From Streptomyces sp. NBC_01451 (GTDB lineage Bacteria; Actinomycetota; Actinomycetes; Streptomycetales; Streptomycetaceae), in NCBI RefSeq assembly GCF_036227485.1, contig NZ_CP109479.1:6758001-6822000 (forward strand): 64,000 nt of DNA. The letters run 5' to 3'. Shown here piece by piece: positions 39,618 to 49,395 of this stretch. A program made the position numbers and the translations under genes. Position 1 is the stretch's first letter, and each line of letters starts with the position of its first letter. The notes under the pieces were generated by a model. It was not told the origin of the DNA and searched no databases. It saw only the letters and a program-made list of their open reading frames with translations.

Positions 39618-42578
39618 TCAGTCCTCCGCGCGGGCGTCCCCGAAACGGCTCCCTGCGCGGCGGCGGGCCATCAGCGTGGCCAGGGCGGTACGTGAGGAGA
39701 CCCCGGTCTTGCGGAAGGTGCGGGAGACATGCGTCTCGACGGTACGCCGGCTGACGTAGAGCCGGTCCGCGATGGCCTGGCTGGTGAGCCCCTGCGCCAC
39801 CAGTTCGGCTATCTCCAGCTCCCGGGCGGTCAGGGTGGCCAGCCGCTGGGCGAGTTCGGCGCGGTCCGGGGAACCGTACGGAGCCTCGGAGCCGCCGCCG
39901 GGCGGACGGGTGGCGTCGGCGAGGCCGACCAGCATTCCGCTGCCGCCCGCCTCGGCGAGCCGGCGCCCCCTGAGCCAGGCGCGCGTGCCGCCCCGGCCAT
40001 GGCCCGCCGCCGCTTCCAGCGGGGCGCCGAGCAGCAGGGAGTACGCCTCCCAGAAGACCGCGCCGCAGCGGGCGCTCTCCGCCGCGGCCTCCGCGAACAG
40101 GTCCGCCGCCGCTGCCGTGTCCCCCTGCGCCAGCGGCAGATGGGCGGTGCTGCGCAGCGCGGACGCCCGCAACATCGGCAGCCCCAGCTGTTCCGCCTCC
40201 TTGCGCGCCCGCTCGGCCCAGCCGCGGGCCTCCTCGGCCTTGCCCGTCACCAGTGCGGACGTGACCAGGATCTCCAGGTAGAGCGGCCGCATCGAGGGCT
40301 GGATCCGCTGCAGTTCGGGGCCGCCCGCCTGGAGCATCGCGTCCCGGGCCCGGACCGGGTCGCCGGCCATGAGCGCGGCCCAGCCGAAGATGCACCAGGC
40401 CGTGGAGGCCCACCAGTCGACCCCGGTGCCGGCCGCGGCCACCGCCTCCTCCGCGACGGCGAGAGGGCGCGGATCACCCGGCGGGCAGGCGGCGACGAGT
40501 GCCGCGGCCTTGCTCGCCAGTACGAACGCCAGCAACTGGTCGCTGCCGATCCCGCGGGCGATGTCCTCGGCCTGGTCGGCGAGTTCCAGCGCCGAGGAGA
40601 TCCGGCAGGTCTGGACCCGGACATGGGACAGGCACAGCAGCAGATGGGGCACGACATAGTGCTGGCCGCTGCGCCGGGCGATGTCGAGGCCGCGCTCCGC
40701 GTGCCGCTCCGCGTCCGGGTAGTGCTCCAGGAAGGCCTCCGCCCAGCCGAGCCGGGCCAGCGGTTCGCACAGCGCGGTGAGGTCGTTGTCGGGCAGGGAG
40801 TCGACCAGGGCGGCGGCCTGCCGGGCGAACCCGTGGGCCGCGGTCATGTTGCCCTCGTACGCCTCTCCCAGGGCGGCGACGGCGAGGACGCCCGCCTCCC
40901 CGACCTCGTCCCCCATGGACCGGGCCGCCACGAGCGCCACCTCGACCTCGGTGCGCACCTCGGCGTACGAGGTGTCGCTGTCCTGGGGCGCGGCCGAGCC
41001 CAGCTCCAGGCCGAGCCGGACGACGTCGGCCGGGGCGGGGCCGCGGGCCAGCTCGCGGCGCAACAGCGCGACCGCCTCCGTGCAGCGACCCAGATGACGC
41101 TCCACCAGCGCGCACAGGACGACCGCGCGCACTCTGAGGCGGTCCTCGTTCTCGCCGATGGCCGGGCCGCCGGGTGACCGCCGCGGGGTGGCGATCAGCT
41201 CCTGGAGCAGGTCGCGGCTCTCGCGCAGACCACCGCACGCGGCCAGGGCGCGGGCCCGCCGCAGGACCAACTCACGCCGCCGGGCGGTGTGTTCGGGAGT
41301 GTGCGGAAGGTGGCGGAGTGCCACATCGAGCCAGTGGGCGCTGCTCGCCGGGGCCGTGCGGGCGGTTCGTGCGGCGGCCTCGTCGAGCACGGCCACCGCT
41401 TCCGGGTCCCAGGCGGTCAGCGACTGTTCCACATGGTGGGCCCGCTCGGTGGCGGAGGCACCCGCGCGGGCCAGTTCCTGCGCGGCGAGCCGGTGCATCT
41501 CGACGCGCCGCAAGAAGGGGGTGCTTTCGTGCACGAGGGTCCGTACGACCGGATGCCGCAGGGTCAGCAGGCCCTGCGGGGCGGAGCGCAGCAGGTCGCG
41601 CCGGGTGAGGGCGTGGACGTCGGCGGTGAACGCGGCGCCGGAGCGGCCGGTCACCCTGCTCACCATCGCCGGGGTGGCGTGCTCGCCCAGTACCGCCACG
41701 GCGTCGACGATGCCGCGCCGGGAGGGGGCGAGCCCGGTCAGTTCGTCCAGCAGCAGGGTGCCGAGTCCGGGCGGCGCCGAGGACTCGGCCGTCGTACGCC
41801 CGCGGTGGGCCTGAAGGAGGGTCAGGAAGTAGAAGGGGTTGCCCTCGCTCGCGGCGTACAGCGCGGCGGTCTCGGTGGGCGGCAGGCCGGGGCCGGCCAG
41901 TTCGGCGCAGTCGCGTGCGCTCAGTGGTCTCAGACCGAGTCTGACGACCGTGCCGGTGTCGAGTTCGCGGGTGAGTCTGGCGGCGAGGGACTCGGGACTC
42001 TGGCGGTCCCGGCGTGTCACGGCCAGGACGACGGGGGCGTGCACGGGATGGCGTACGAGGTGGTCGAGCAGTTCCAGCGACGCCGGGTCCGCCCAGTGCA
42101 GGTCGTCGAGGGCCAGCAGCAGCCCGGACGGGGCGGCGAGCCGGGCGAGCAGGACGGCCGTGGACCGGTGCAGGCCGAAACGGTCGACCGCGCCGCTCCG
42201 CTGGAGCAGGGGCGCCACCGCGTCGGCCTCCTCGAAGCCGTCCAGGGCGTGCGGGTCGAGGTGGGCCAGCGCGTCGGTGAACAGCTGGAACGGCACCTGC
42301 CGCTCGTACTCCGTGGCTCTGCCGCGCAGTACCGTCATTCCGCGTCGGCGCGCCCGCGCGCAGACCTCGCCGAGCAGGCGGCTCTTGCCGATGCCGGCCT
42401 CACCGGTGATGTCGACGAGCCGGGAACGGCCGCTGTCACGTAACTCGTCGCCCCGTCCCGTGCCGCGCGCGTCGTCCGCCGCACGGTCGAGCAGCGCGTC
42501 GAACCGGGCCAGTTCGACGGCGCGGCCCAGCAGCGGAGCCCCGTTCCCGCTGTCCCCAACTACCCCGTCGGCTACCAC
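39618..42578 (-). CDS. LAL-type LuxR-family transcriptional regulator
   Basis: A 986-residue large ATP-binding LuxR regulator. The N-terminal AAA-type ATPase has GRAVELARFDALLD, Walker A GEAGIGKSRLL (about 59-69) and Walker B LLLALDDLHWAD. The middle is a long helical TPR-like sensor region, and the C-terminus (about 905-965) is the LuxR HTH: TLTARELEIAELVAQGLTSQAIADRLYVSRRTVETHVSRTFRK. Such proteins activate secondary-metabolite or carbohydrate genes after ligand binding. GTG 42578 is used. It is monocistronic, with an unassigned 540-base gap upstream, so the target is unclear. Confidence 0.94.
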   Translation of the reverse strand: MVADGVVGDSGNGAPLLGRAVELARFDALLDRAADDARGTGRGDELRDSGRSRLVDITGEAGIGKSRLLGEVCARARRRGMTVLRGRATEYERQVPFQLFTDALAHLDPHALDGFEEADAVAPLLQRSGAVDRFGLHRSTAVLLARLAAPSGLLLALDDLHWADPASLELLDHLVRHPVHAPVVLAVTRRDRQSPESLAARLTRELDTGTVVRLGLRPLSARDCAELAGPGLPPTETAALYAASEGNPFYFLTLLQAHRGRTTAESSAPPGLGTLLLDELTGLAPSRRGIVDAVAVLGEHATPAMVSRVTGRSGAAFTADVHALTRRDLLRSAPQGLLTLRHPVVRTLVHESTPFLRRVEMHRLAAQELARAGASATERAHHVEQSLTAWDPEAVAVLDEAAARTARTAPASSAHWLDVALRHLPHTPEHTARRRELVLRRARALAACGGLRESRDLLQELIATPRRSPGGPAIGENEDRLRVRAVVLCALVERHLGRCTEAVALLRRELARGPAPADVVRLGLELGSAAPQDSDTSYAEVRTEVEVALVAARSMGDEVGEAGVLAVAALGEAYEGNMTAAHGFARQAAALVDSLPDNDLTALCEPLARLGWAEAFLEHYPDAERHAERGLDIARRSGQHYVVPHLLLCLSHVRVQTCRISSALELADQAEDIARGIGSDQLLAFVLASKAAALVAACPPGDPRPLAVAEEAVAAAGTGVDWWASTAWCIFGWAALMAGDPVRARDAMLQAGGPELQRIQPSMRPLYLEILVTSALVTGKAEEARGWAERARKEAEQLGLPMLRASALRSTAHLPLAQGDTAAAADLFAEAAAESARCGAVFWEAYSLLLGAPLEAAAGHGRGGTRAWLRGRRLAEAGGSGMLVGLADATRPPGGGSEAPYGSPDRAELAQRLATLTARELEIAELVAQGLTSQAIADRLYVSRRTVETHVSRTFRKTGVSSRTALATLMARRRAGSRFGDARAED

Positions 42579-43118
42579 AGTTGCCCCCTTGTCTTTACAT
42601 TCCCCTCACATATCATTCTCTCCTGTTGATCGCCGTAACCGCCGTGCCGGTGAACCGGGACGGACGGATCTCACAGTCCGGCCGCTCGGCCGCTCGGCCG
42701 CGACCGGGTCGGCCCATTGGCCGTGGAGTGGTTCAGCGAGTCGGCATGATCGAGGGGTGCGGGCGCTTCGTCCACGGAGGGCTCGGGAGTCGAGTTCCCT
42801 GTGCGAGCTCTCGGGGAGGCCCGGATGGCCGCACGGCCGGGGTTCTGGTGCGGCCGAGTTGCCTCGGGACGGACAACTGCTACCTGCTGGACGTCCTCGG
42901 CAAGGCGCAGCGGCCGGTCCGGGAACCTGCCGCGCGGCAGGTGCGGCCGCGCGACGGAGGCGGCGAGCGGGAGGGGTCGGCACGCCAGGCGCAGTCTGTC
43001 GACAAGGAACCGGAAGGCGTCCGCGCGGAGACCGGCCACCACCGGGAACCGGGCCGGATCATTCGGCTGGTGGACCACCTCGTGGACCACGTCGGGAGCG
43101 TCCGTGCCCCGGAGAACG
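42579..43118. other. 540-base upstream region of the LAL gene, no gene recognised
   Basis: The first 50 bases next to the LAL start are AT-rich (TTTACATTCCCCTCACATATCATTC) and probably hold its promoter. The remainder is GC-rich and open in one plus-strand frame, but that frame lacks a ribosome site and any recognisable motif, and runs into the cyclophilin terminator and gene. Confidence 0.45.
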
Positions 43119-43162
43119 CGTGGCCGGCTGCCGCAGACCCAAGGGTGCGGCAGCCGGCCACG
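43119..43162 (-). terminator. Terminator downstream of the cyclophilin gene
   Basis: A perfect 17-base stem (43119-43135 with 43146-43162) with a ten-base loop lies 32 bases beyond the cyclophilin stop. It is a strong factor-independent-type hairpin without a U tract. Confidence 0.88.
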
Positions 43163-43193
43163 GGCGGCCCGGAGGGCCTCGGCAGGAGGGGTG

Positions 43194-43691
43194 TTACTCG
43201 CCCACGACGCCCGAGGCGGCGATGACGATCTTCGCGCGGGTGGTACCGGACTGGGAGCCCAGGGACTCGATCCGCGTGACCAGGTCCTGGCCCTCGACGA
43301 CCTCGCCGAAGACGACGTGCTTGTTGTCGAGCCAAGGGGTGAGAACGGTGGTGATGAAGAACTGCGAGCCGTTGGTGTTCCGGCCGGCGTTCGCCATGGA
43401 CAGCAGGAACGGCTTGTCGTGCTTGAGCTTGAAGTTCTCGTCGGCGAACTTCTCGCCGTAGATGCTCTTGCCGCCCGTGCCGTCGCCACGGGTGAAGTCG
43501 CCTCCCTGGAGCATGAAGTCCGGGATGACCCGGTGGAAGCCGGAGCCCTCGTACCCGAAGCCGTGCTGGCCGGTGGCGAGCTCACGGAAGTTCTGCGTCG
43601 TCTTGGGGACGACCTCGTCGTAGAGCTTGAAGACGATGCGGCCCGCAGAGTCGCCGTCGATGGTGATGTCGAAGAATACGTTGGTAGACAC
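43194..43691 (-). CDS. Cyclophilin-type peptidyl-prolyl cis-trans isomerase
   Basis: A 165-residue cytosolic cyclophilin. The N-terminus [41 protein letters not shown] is followed by [36 protein letters not shown], with the catalytic Arg and the F-x-x-Q-GG core, then [18 protein letters not shown] and [13 protein letters not shown], where the usual Trp of the cyclosporin pocket is replaced by H in this position. It assists protein folding. A strong terminator follows, so it is monocistronic. Confidence 0.95.
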   Translation of the reverse strand: MSTNVFFDITIDGDSAGRIVFKLYDEVVPKTTQNFRELATGQHGFGYEGSGFHRVIPDFMLQGGDFTRGDGTGGKSIYGEKFADENFKLKHDKPFLLSMANAGRNTNGSQFFITTVLTPWLDNKHVVFGEVVEGQDLVTRIESLGSQSGTTRAKIVIAASGVVGE

Positions 43692-43860
43692 AAGGCCATC
43701 CTGTCACGCCCCGGGCGCGCCGCCGGAGGAGCCCGCCCACGGGCCGCGCCGGCCGTCGCCGAGCAGGCCGCAAGCGGGCGGGCGGGGCCTTCGCGTCTCG
43801 GTGGAACGGGTCACCGTCGCGGCACGCCCGCCGCCCGGTGCGCGGTCGGTGCGGTGGCGG

Positions 43861-44532
43861 TCAGCCGAGGGGGCTGGTGGTGTCGCGCAGGGTGGCCAGG
43901 ACCGGGGCGTACATGCGGGCCTTGATGGTGCCGAGCGTGTCGCCGGCCTTGGCCACCTGTGCGCGGGCGATCTCGACGGCGGTGGAGCGCACGGCGTCCT
44001 CGGAGACCGACCGGTCGACGATGCCGGCCGCCGCGGCGTCGGAACCGCCGTAGCGGTGGGCGGTCACCATGGCCTCGTGAGCGGTCCGCGGCGCCAGGCG
44101 GGACTGGATGAGGGCGGCCATGCCGGGGGTGAAGGGGATGTCGATGTCCGCTTCGGGCAGACACCAGTAGCCGCGGTCGGCGCGCATCACGCGGAAGTCG
44201 TGGGCGAGGGAGAACATCGCGCCGGCGGCGAAGGTGTGCCCTTGCAGCGCGGCCACGGTGACGACCGGCAGCGACAGCATCCGGGCGAACAGTTCATGGA
44301 CCGAGACGACGTAGTCGTGGTACTGGTCGGAGTGGGCGAACAGCCAGTCCAGGTCGAGCCCGTTGGAGTAGAACTTGCCGGTGGCGGCGGTGACCAGGGC
44401 GCGGGGGCCCTCCGCCTTCTCCACCTCGTCGAGCGCGGCACCGACGGCGGTGAGCCAGTCGGGGTGGAAACGGTTCTCGCCGTCTCCGAGGTCGAGGACG
44501 AAGACGTTGTCGTGGCGGTCGAGCGAGGGCAT
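43861..44532 (-). CDS. Enoyl-CoA hydratase/isomerase family protein
   Basis: A 223-residue crotonase-fold protein, short for the family (usually about 260). VTAATGKFYSNGLDLDWLF corresponds to the CoA/oxyanion segment, and AALQGHTFAAGAMFSLAHDFRVMRADRGYWCLPEADIDIPFTPGM is the second oxyanion loop and the acid-bearing region. The single-acid pattern (PEADI) fits delta-3-enoyl-CoA isomerase-like members of plant peroxisomal type. Monocistronic on the minus strand; a fatty-acid degradation role is likely. Confidence 0.88.
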   Translation of the reverse strand: MPSLDRHDNVFVLDLGDGENRFHPDWLTAVGAALDEVEKAEGPRALVTAATGKFYSNGLDLDWLFAHSDQYHDYVVSVHELFARMLSLPVVTVAALQGHTFAAGAMFSLAHDFRVMRADRGYWCLPEADIDIPFTPGMAALIQSRLAPRTAHEAMVTAHRYGGSDAAAAGIVDRSVSEDAVRSTAVEIARAQVAKAGDTLGTIKARMYAPVLATLRDTTSPLG

Positions 44533-44819
44533 GGCGGCTGCTCCTTCGAGCTGGGTTGACGGGGTGAAGCGGCTGCTGCGGGCCCCGTGCTCACGCGGCG
44601 GGGCAGCAGTGCCGAGGGTCACCCGGTCCCGGCTGTCGCTCCTGAGCGGGCTCATCCGCCCACACCCCTTCCGGCGGCGGCGTGGCCCGCTGGACCAGCT
44701 ACCTGTCGGTAACTTATGGGGTGTGGCGGGGAGCGTGCAAGAGGACGGCCGGCGGCAGGAGCCTGCCGGACACCGGCGCGCTGTCGGAGTCGACCCGGTT
44801 CGGCGCGCGGGTCCCGGCT

Positions 44820-46238
44820 CTACGTCGCCGCCGAGCCGGCGGTCTCCGGCGGTCTGTTCCGGTCGTGTGGTCCGGGCGCTGTTCCCGCGGAGGGCTCCGG
44901 CGATTCCGGCCGGGTGCGCCGGCGGGTGGCCAGGGTCCAGCCGGTGGCGGCGAGCGCGGTCACCGTGAGGGCGGCCAGCATCAGCGTCGTGTGGGATCCG
45001 GCACTGTCGGCGGTCCGGGCGACGGGGTTGGGCAGGCCGAGGCGGTCGGCCAGCCAGCCGAGGGCCGCCGTGGCGGTGAGCAGGGCACCGGTCAGCCGCA
45101 GCGCGGGCTGGACGCGCAGGCGCGCGAGGACCAGCAGGGAGGGCAGCGCGAGACAGACCAGCAGGAGCTGGACCAGCTCGATGCCGAGGTTGAAGCCGAG
45201 GAGGCTGGTCACGAGCTGCCCGGTGGACAGGTGCATCTCCGCCAGCACGAAGGAGAACGCCATGCCGTGGCCGAGCCCGAAGACCCCGGCCACGAGTGCC
45301 TCCTTGCCCGGGAAGAGCGGGCGGACGGCGTGGATCGCGCCGACGAGGATGCTCGCGGCGATGAACGCCTCGACCGGCCAGCCGGGGATGTCCAGTCGGC
45401 CGAGCGCGGTGGCGGCCAGCGCGACGGAGTGCCCGGCGGTGAAGGCGAGCGTGATCCGCCCGATCCGGCCGAGCGCTGACCGGGCGCCGACCAGACCGTC
45501 CCAGCGCCGTCCGGCGACCGCGAGCGGCGCGGGCAGGAGCAGGATGAGCAGGAACAGCAGGTGGTCGGTTCCGGTGAGGATGTGGTCGCCCCCCAGCTTC
45601 ACCATGGCGAGGAAACCGCGCCAGGCGCTGCCCTCGCCGAGGTCGACCCCGAGGGCCGGGACGGTCATGGTCCGGGTGTCGGTCCGGATGGTGCCGACCT
45701 GGGTGGTGCCCTCGCCGTCGACCTGCCCGGCGGCCCAGTCCTGACGCACCGTCACCAGGACGGTGTGCGTGACGACCTGGTGGACGATGACGTCGTAGTC
45801 GAAGGTGAAACGGCGTACGTCGGTGCCGGCCGGCGGGGTGAGTACGGCCTCGGCGACCAGTTCGCGGTAGGGGCCGGTGGAGGTCTGCTCGGTGCTGCTG
45901 AGACTCAGGCCGCCGATGCTGACCTGCCAGGCCGCGCCCTGGGTGGTGGTCGGGTGGATGTGCTCGCCCAGGTAGGTCCGGACGGCCTTGGCCCGCCGGG
46001 CCAGGGTGGCCCCGGTGGCGTCGCTCAGATCGATCCCGCTGGCCCGGGAGAAGTCGTCGGTCGGCAGTTCCAGACGGGCGGTCACCGAGTTCTGGTGCAC
46101 GTCGAGTTCCACCACGGAGTGGGGCATCGGATGCGCGGCGGCCGGCGACGCCCCGGTGAGGAGCGCCGCCGGTACCGCGATCGCGATCCCGGCCACCATG
46201 CGGAGTGCGGTGGTCAGCCAGTTTCGCGGTCGGGTCAT
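44820..46238 (-). CDS. HupE/UreJ-family membrane protein
   Basis: A 472-residue membrane protein. A signal peptide ends AAA before HPMPHSVVELDVHQ. An extracellular beta-rich domain (about 38-225) precedes six to seven helices starting at GFLAMVKLGGDHILTGTDHLLFLLILLLP. The HupE-type motifs GxDHILTGTDHLLF, FTAGHSVALA and GLGHGMAFSF carry conserved His/Asp residues that may bind a metal. Short HupE proteins are linked to nickel/cobalt uptake; these long forms are less understood. The start overlaps the DUF3500 stop by ATGA, so both are made together. Confidence 0.85.
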   Translation of the reverse strand: MTRPRNWLTTALRMVAGIAIAVPAALLTGASPAAAHPMPHSVVELDVHQNSVTARLELPTDDFSRASGIDLSDATGATLARRAKAVRTYLGEHIHPTTTQGAAWQVSIGGLSLSSTEQTSTGPYRELVAEAVLTPPAGTDVRRFTFDYDVIVHQVVTHTVLVTVRQDWAAGQVDGEGTTQVGTIRTDTRTMTVPALGVDLGEGSAWRGFLAMVKLGGDHILTGTDHLLFLLILLLPAPLAVAGRRWDGLVGARSALGRIGRITLAFTAGHSVALAATALGRLDIPGWPVEAFIAASILVGAIHAVRPLFPGKEALVAGVFGLGHGMAFSFVLAEMHLSTGQLVTSLLGFNLGIELVQLLLVCLALPSLLVLARLRVQPALRLTGALLTATAALGWLADRLGLPNPVARTADSAGSHTTLMLAALTVTALAATGWTLATRRRTRPESPEPSAGTAPGPHDRNRPPETAGSAAT

Positions 46239-47512
46239 GAGAAGGAGAACTCGCTGCCGTAGTCGCGGGTGTGGTCGCGGTACACGGTGTGGTAGTGGAC
46301 CTTGTCCTGGTAGACGAAGCCGTTCTGGCAGACGAACTCGATCCACACGCTCGGGCCGTCGATGCGGACGTAGTCGCCCTGGGTGTCCAGGGCGGTGCCG
46401 CCGGAGTAGGAGACGAAGGTCTGGTCGAGCTCACGCGCGTACGTCTTCGTGAGCTGCTTGGCGGTGGCGTCGTCCACGTCGGCGATCCAGGGGTGGATCG
46501 CCTCCAGGACCAGCTTCTTCTGCTTCGGCGACAGGGAGCTCGCCTTGATGCCCTCCTTGGTCTCCGGGAACTGGCCGTCCTCGCCCGGGCCGAGCAGCAC
46601 GTCGCTGAACGACTCGGACAGCTTGGCCGTGGCCAGCTGCTCCGTGGTGAGGCTGCCGGTCAGCTTGAGCAGGCCGTCGCGGAACTTCGCCAGCGGCTCG
46701 TACGTGGTGCCGTCGTCCGCGGTCCAGCTGGTGGGCTCGACGCCGGTGAAGAACGGGCTGGCGCCGGAGACCTTGCCGTCCTTGTAGGTGATGTTCACGG
46801 CGAGGTGGTGGCCGCCGAAGTGCAGCTGCCAGGTGCCGTCCGCCGACGGGGTGCCCAGGAACGCCAGGAAGTAGATGTCGCTGCCGTACCCGCCACCGGC
46901 GCCGCCGCCGGGGGCACCGGACGGCGGGGTGCCCGTCGGGGCGTCGGTCGCCGTCGCGCTCGGGTCCGCCGAGGCGGAGGCGGAGGGGTCGGCGGAGGCC
47001 GAGGCGTCGGACGAGGTGCTGTCCGACGGTGCGGAGGGACCGGAGCCGGAGCTCTCCGCCGCGGCCAGCTGGTCGTCGGCCAGGAGGGTCTCAAGGACGT
47101 GCTCGTAGCCGGTGTCCTTGCCGGTCCCCAGGGCCACCTTCAGCACGTTCTTCAGGGCGGCCAGCTGCTCGTCGCTCAGCGAGCCGGTCTGGATGCCCGG
47201 CCGGCAGGACGAGCCGCACGGCAGGTTCGACCACGCGGTCGCGTTCGCCTGGGAGAAGTCCAGGACCGTCTCCGCCTGCTGGTCGGAGTCCAGCGTGTTC
47301 AGGAACGCGTTGGCGGCGCTGACCACGGCCGCGACACCGTTGGCCTTCTTGTCGACCGGGTAGTGGACGGCGGCCTTCTTCGCGGCGCCGGTGGTCGTCG
47401 CGGCGTTGGCGGCGACGAATCCGCCACCCACGAGGACCACCCCGGCTGCCACGCCGGCTATGCCCCGCCACGTCCGTCGACTACGTACCTGACGTGTTCT
47501 TTCTCTGCTCAC
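46235..47512 (-). CDS. DUF3500 secreted protein
   Basis: A 425-residue exported protein. A twin-Arg-like basic N-terminus (RERTRQVRSRRTWRG) and hydrophobic core end near ANAATTTG. AVVSAANAFLNTLDSDQQAETVLDFSQANATAWSNLPCG and DIYFLAFLGTPSADGTWQLHFGGHHLAVNITYKDGKVSGASPFFTGVEP are DUF3500 blocks; the GGHHLA His pair is conserved. A 50-residue Ser/Ala/Asp/Pro/Gly-rich insert (about 148-202) separates them. GTG 47512 has GGGAG six bases before it; an in-frame TTG two codons upstream lacks such spacing. It is coupled to the HupE-like gene and may pass a metal or ligand to it. Confidence 0.82.
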   Translation of the reverse strand: MSRERTRQVRSRRTWRGIAGVAAGVVLVGGGFVAANAATTTGAAKKAAVHYPVDKKANGVAAVVSAANAFLNTLDSDQQAETVLDFSQANATAWSNLPCGSSCRPGIQTGSLSDEQLAALKNVLKVALGTGKDTGYEHVLETLLADDQLAAAESSGSGPSAPSDSTSSDASASADPSASASADPSATATDAPTGTPPSGAPGGGAGGGYGSDIYFLAFLGTPSADGTWQLHFGGHHLAVNITYKDGKVSGASPFFTGVEPTSWTADDGTTYEPLAKFRDGLLKLTGSLTTEQLATAKLSESFSDVLLGPGEDGQFPETKEGIKASSLSPKQKKLVLEAIHPWIADVDDATAKQLTKTYARELDQTFVSYSGGTALDTQGDYVRIDGPSVWIEFVCQNGFVYQDKVHYHTVYRDHTRDYGSEFSFS

Positions 47513-47804
47513 GAACAACTCCCTGAAGGCAAGGGTGGGGGACGGTGCGCCGACTCGGAGGCCGGCGCACCGTCCAGGACACGCGCGCGATTGCAGAGAA
47601 CTATCAGCAACATTGTTGACACCTCAATGCCTGTGCCAGGGCGTACGTCCCATTTGGACGGCACACATCGCATATTGAGGAGAAATGCTTGGCCTGTTGA
47701 CAGGTTGCGCTTATCGCGGCTTCAGCCGCCCGTCCCGCCGCCGGTACCCCCGACGCCGATGGCCGGGCCCGTCGAACGGGCCGCGGAAATCACCCGCGTC
47801 CGGA

Positions 47805-47898
47805 GGCAACCTTTCGGTGTTCCGCGACCACTGACGAGTCGAGAGCCCCGCACACGGGAGCTTCACACACCGCACGCGTTCCACCACCACGTAAGGAC
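47805..47898 (+). promoter_or_regulatory. Candidate structured leader of the pectate lyase gene
   Basis: GGCAACCTTTCGG (from 47805) and GTAAGGAC (from 47891), the latter including the ribosome site, are 86 bases apart. The same two blocks, 87 bases apart, precede the expansin-like gene (53312, 53399). The upstream part of the gap, 47513-47804, is relatively AT-rich and holds two TTGACA hexamers (about 47614 and 47698) without clear -10 partners. Confidence 0.5.
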
Positions 47899-47904
47899 TC
47901 ATCC

Positions 47905-49251
47905 GTGGCTTCCCCTTCGCATCGCCGCTCACTCCGCACGCGCCGTACCGTTCTGGTCTCCACCGCGGCCGTGGCCGCCGCGGGCCTCGGCGCCGCCGTG
48001 TTCGCCATGAACGCGAACGCGGGCGCCGTCGACCTGGCGCACCAGGTGCTGCCCGCCAAGGACGGCTGGGCGGCCTCCGGCACCGGTACGACCGGTGGCG
48101 CCGCGGCCGACTCCGCGCACGTCTTCACCGTCTCCACCCGCGCGCAGCTGGTGAAGGCGCTGGGCAGCGCGACCAACTCGACGGCGAAGATCATCAAGAT
48201 CAAGGGCACCATCGACGCCAACACGAACGACGCGGGCAAGAAGCTGACCTGCGCCGACTACGCGGCCGGTACGGGTTACTCGCTCGCCGCCTATCTGAAG
48301 GCGTACGACCCTGCCACGTACGGCCGTTCGAAGCTGCCCTCGGGTACGCAGGAGAAGGCGCGGGCCGCCGCCAAGGACGCGCAGGCGAAGAACATCGTCT
48401 TCAAGGTGCCCGCCAACACCACCATCGTGGGCGTGCCGGGCACCAAGGCCGGGATCACCGGCGGCAGTCTCCAGGTGAAGAGCGTCGACAACGTCATCAT
48501 CCGGAACCTGACCTTCAGCGCCACCGAGGACTGCTTCCCGCAGTGGGACCCGACCGACGGTTCCACCGGCAACTGGAACTCCGCGTACGACGCCGTCACC
48601 CTGCGCGGGGCGACCCATGTGTGGGCCGACCACAACACGTTCACCGACGCCCCGCACCTCGACAGCGCCAACCCGAAGTACTACGGCCGGGAGTACCAGA
48701 TCCACGACGGTGCCCTCGACATCACCAACGGCTCCGATCTGGTGACCGTCGAGCGCAACCAGTTCACCAACCACGACAAGACCATGCTGATCGGCAGCAG
48801 CGACACCGACAGCGTCGGCAAGCTGCGGGTCTCCATCCACCACAACGTGTGGAAGGGCATCGTCCAGCGCGCCCCGCTGGCCCGGATCGGCCAGATCCAC
48901 GTCTACAACAACTACTTCGACACGACGACCCTCAACGGCTACGCGCCCCTCTACTCGGTCAACTCCCGGGCCAAGGCGCAGGTCGTCGCCGAGTACAACG
49001 CCTGGAAGGTGCCCTCCGGCGGCAAGACCGCGAAGCTGCTGAGCGGCGACGGCACCGGCTCGATCGCGGCGACCGGCAACCTCGTCAACGGGACGGCGAC
49101 GGATCTCGTGGCCGCCTACAACGCCGCGAACTCCAAGAAGCTGAAGACGACGGTCAACTGGAAGCCGGTCCTGACGGCGGGCCTCCGGACGACGGCGAAG
49201 AACCTGGCGACGGAGCTGACGGGAACGACGGGGGCCGGCGTCCTTTCCTAG
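47905..49251 (+). CDS. Secreted pectate lyase (PL1)
   Basis: A 448-residue pectate lyase. The twin-Arg-like signal (RRSLRTRRTVLVSTAAVAAAGLGAAVFAMNANAGA) precedes a right-handed beta-helix. NVIIRNLTFSATEDCFPQWDPTDGSTGNWNSAYDAVTLRGATHVWADHNTFTDAP contains the Ca2+-binding Asp ladder, QIHDGALDITNGSDLVTVERNQFTNHDKTMLIG continues it, and SIHHNVWKGIVQRAPLARIGQIHVYNNYF has the catalytic Arg region (vWiDH and RxPxxR motifs). It cleaves demethylated pectin by beta-elimination. The GTG start follows AAGGAC and the leader element shared with the expansin gene. Confidence 0.95.
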   Translation: MASPSHRRSLRTRRTVLVSTAAVAAAGLGAAVFAMNANAGAVDLAHQVLPAKDGWAASGTGTTGGAAADSAHVFTVSTRAQLVKALGSATNSTAKIIKIKGTIDANTNDAGKKLTCADYAAGTGYSLAAYLKAYDPATYGRSKLPSGTQEKARAAAKDAQAKNIVFKVPANTTIVGVPGTKAGITGGSLQVKSVDNVIIRNLTFSATEDCFPQWDPTDGSTGNWNSAYDAVTLRGATHVWADHNTFTDAPHLDSANPKYYGREYQIHDGALDITNGSDLVTVERNQFTNHDKTMLIGSSDTDSVGKLRVSIHHNVWKGIVQRAPLARIGQIHVYNNYFDTTTLNGYAPLYSVNSRAKAQVVAEYNAWKVPSGGKTAKLLSGDGTGSIAATGNLVNGTATDLVAAYNAANSKKLKTTVNWKPVLTAGLRTTAKNLATELTGTTGAGVLS

Positions 49252-49310
49252 GGAGACGGGCCCGGGGGCCGATGGTGTGACGCCGTCGGCCGGCTCGGGC
49301 ACGGCCGCCC

Positions 49311-49338
49311 CGCCCCGCCGGATCCGTCCGGCGGGGCG
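49311..49338. terminator. Convergent terminator between pectate lyase and SHOCT genes
   Basis: A 12-base perfect stem (49311-49322 with 49327-49338) with a four-base TCCG loop lies 60 bases after the lyase stop and 58 bases from the SHOCT-protein stop, serving both directions. Confidence 0.85.
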
Positions 49339-49395
49339 AAGCGCTGCCTCACCGGACGGATCCGACGCGTCGGCGGGGGTCAGGAGCTGAGGAGT

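Noticed and set aside
42581..43225. 214-codon plus-strand frame upstream of cyclophilin
   Set aside because: No ribosome site, Arg/Gly-rich product, and it passes through the cyclophilin terminator and into the antisense strand of that gene.
47805..47898. c-di-AMP (ydaO) riboswitch before the pectate lyase
   Set aside because: The GGCAACC block is reminiscent, but the GGGGTGAAT-type conserved core expected of that riboswitch is absent.
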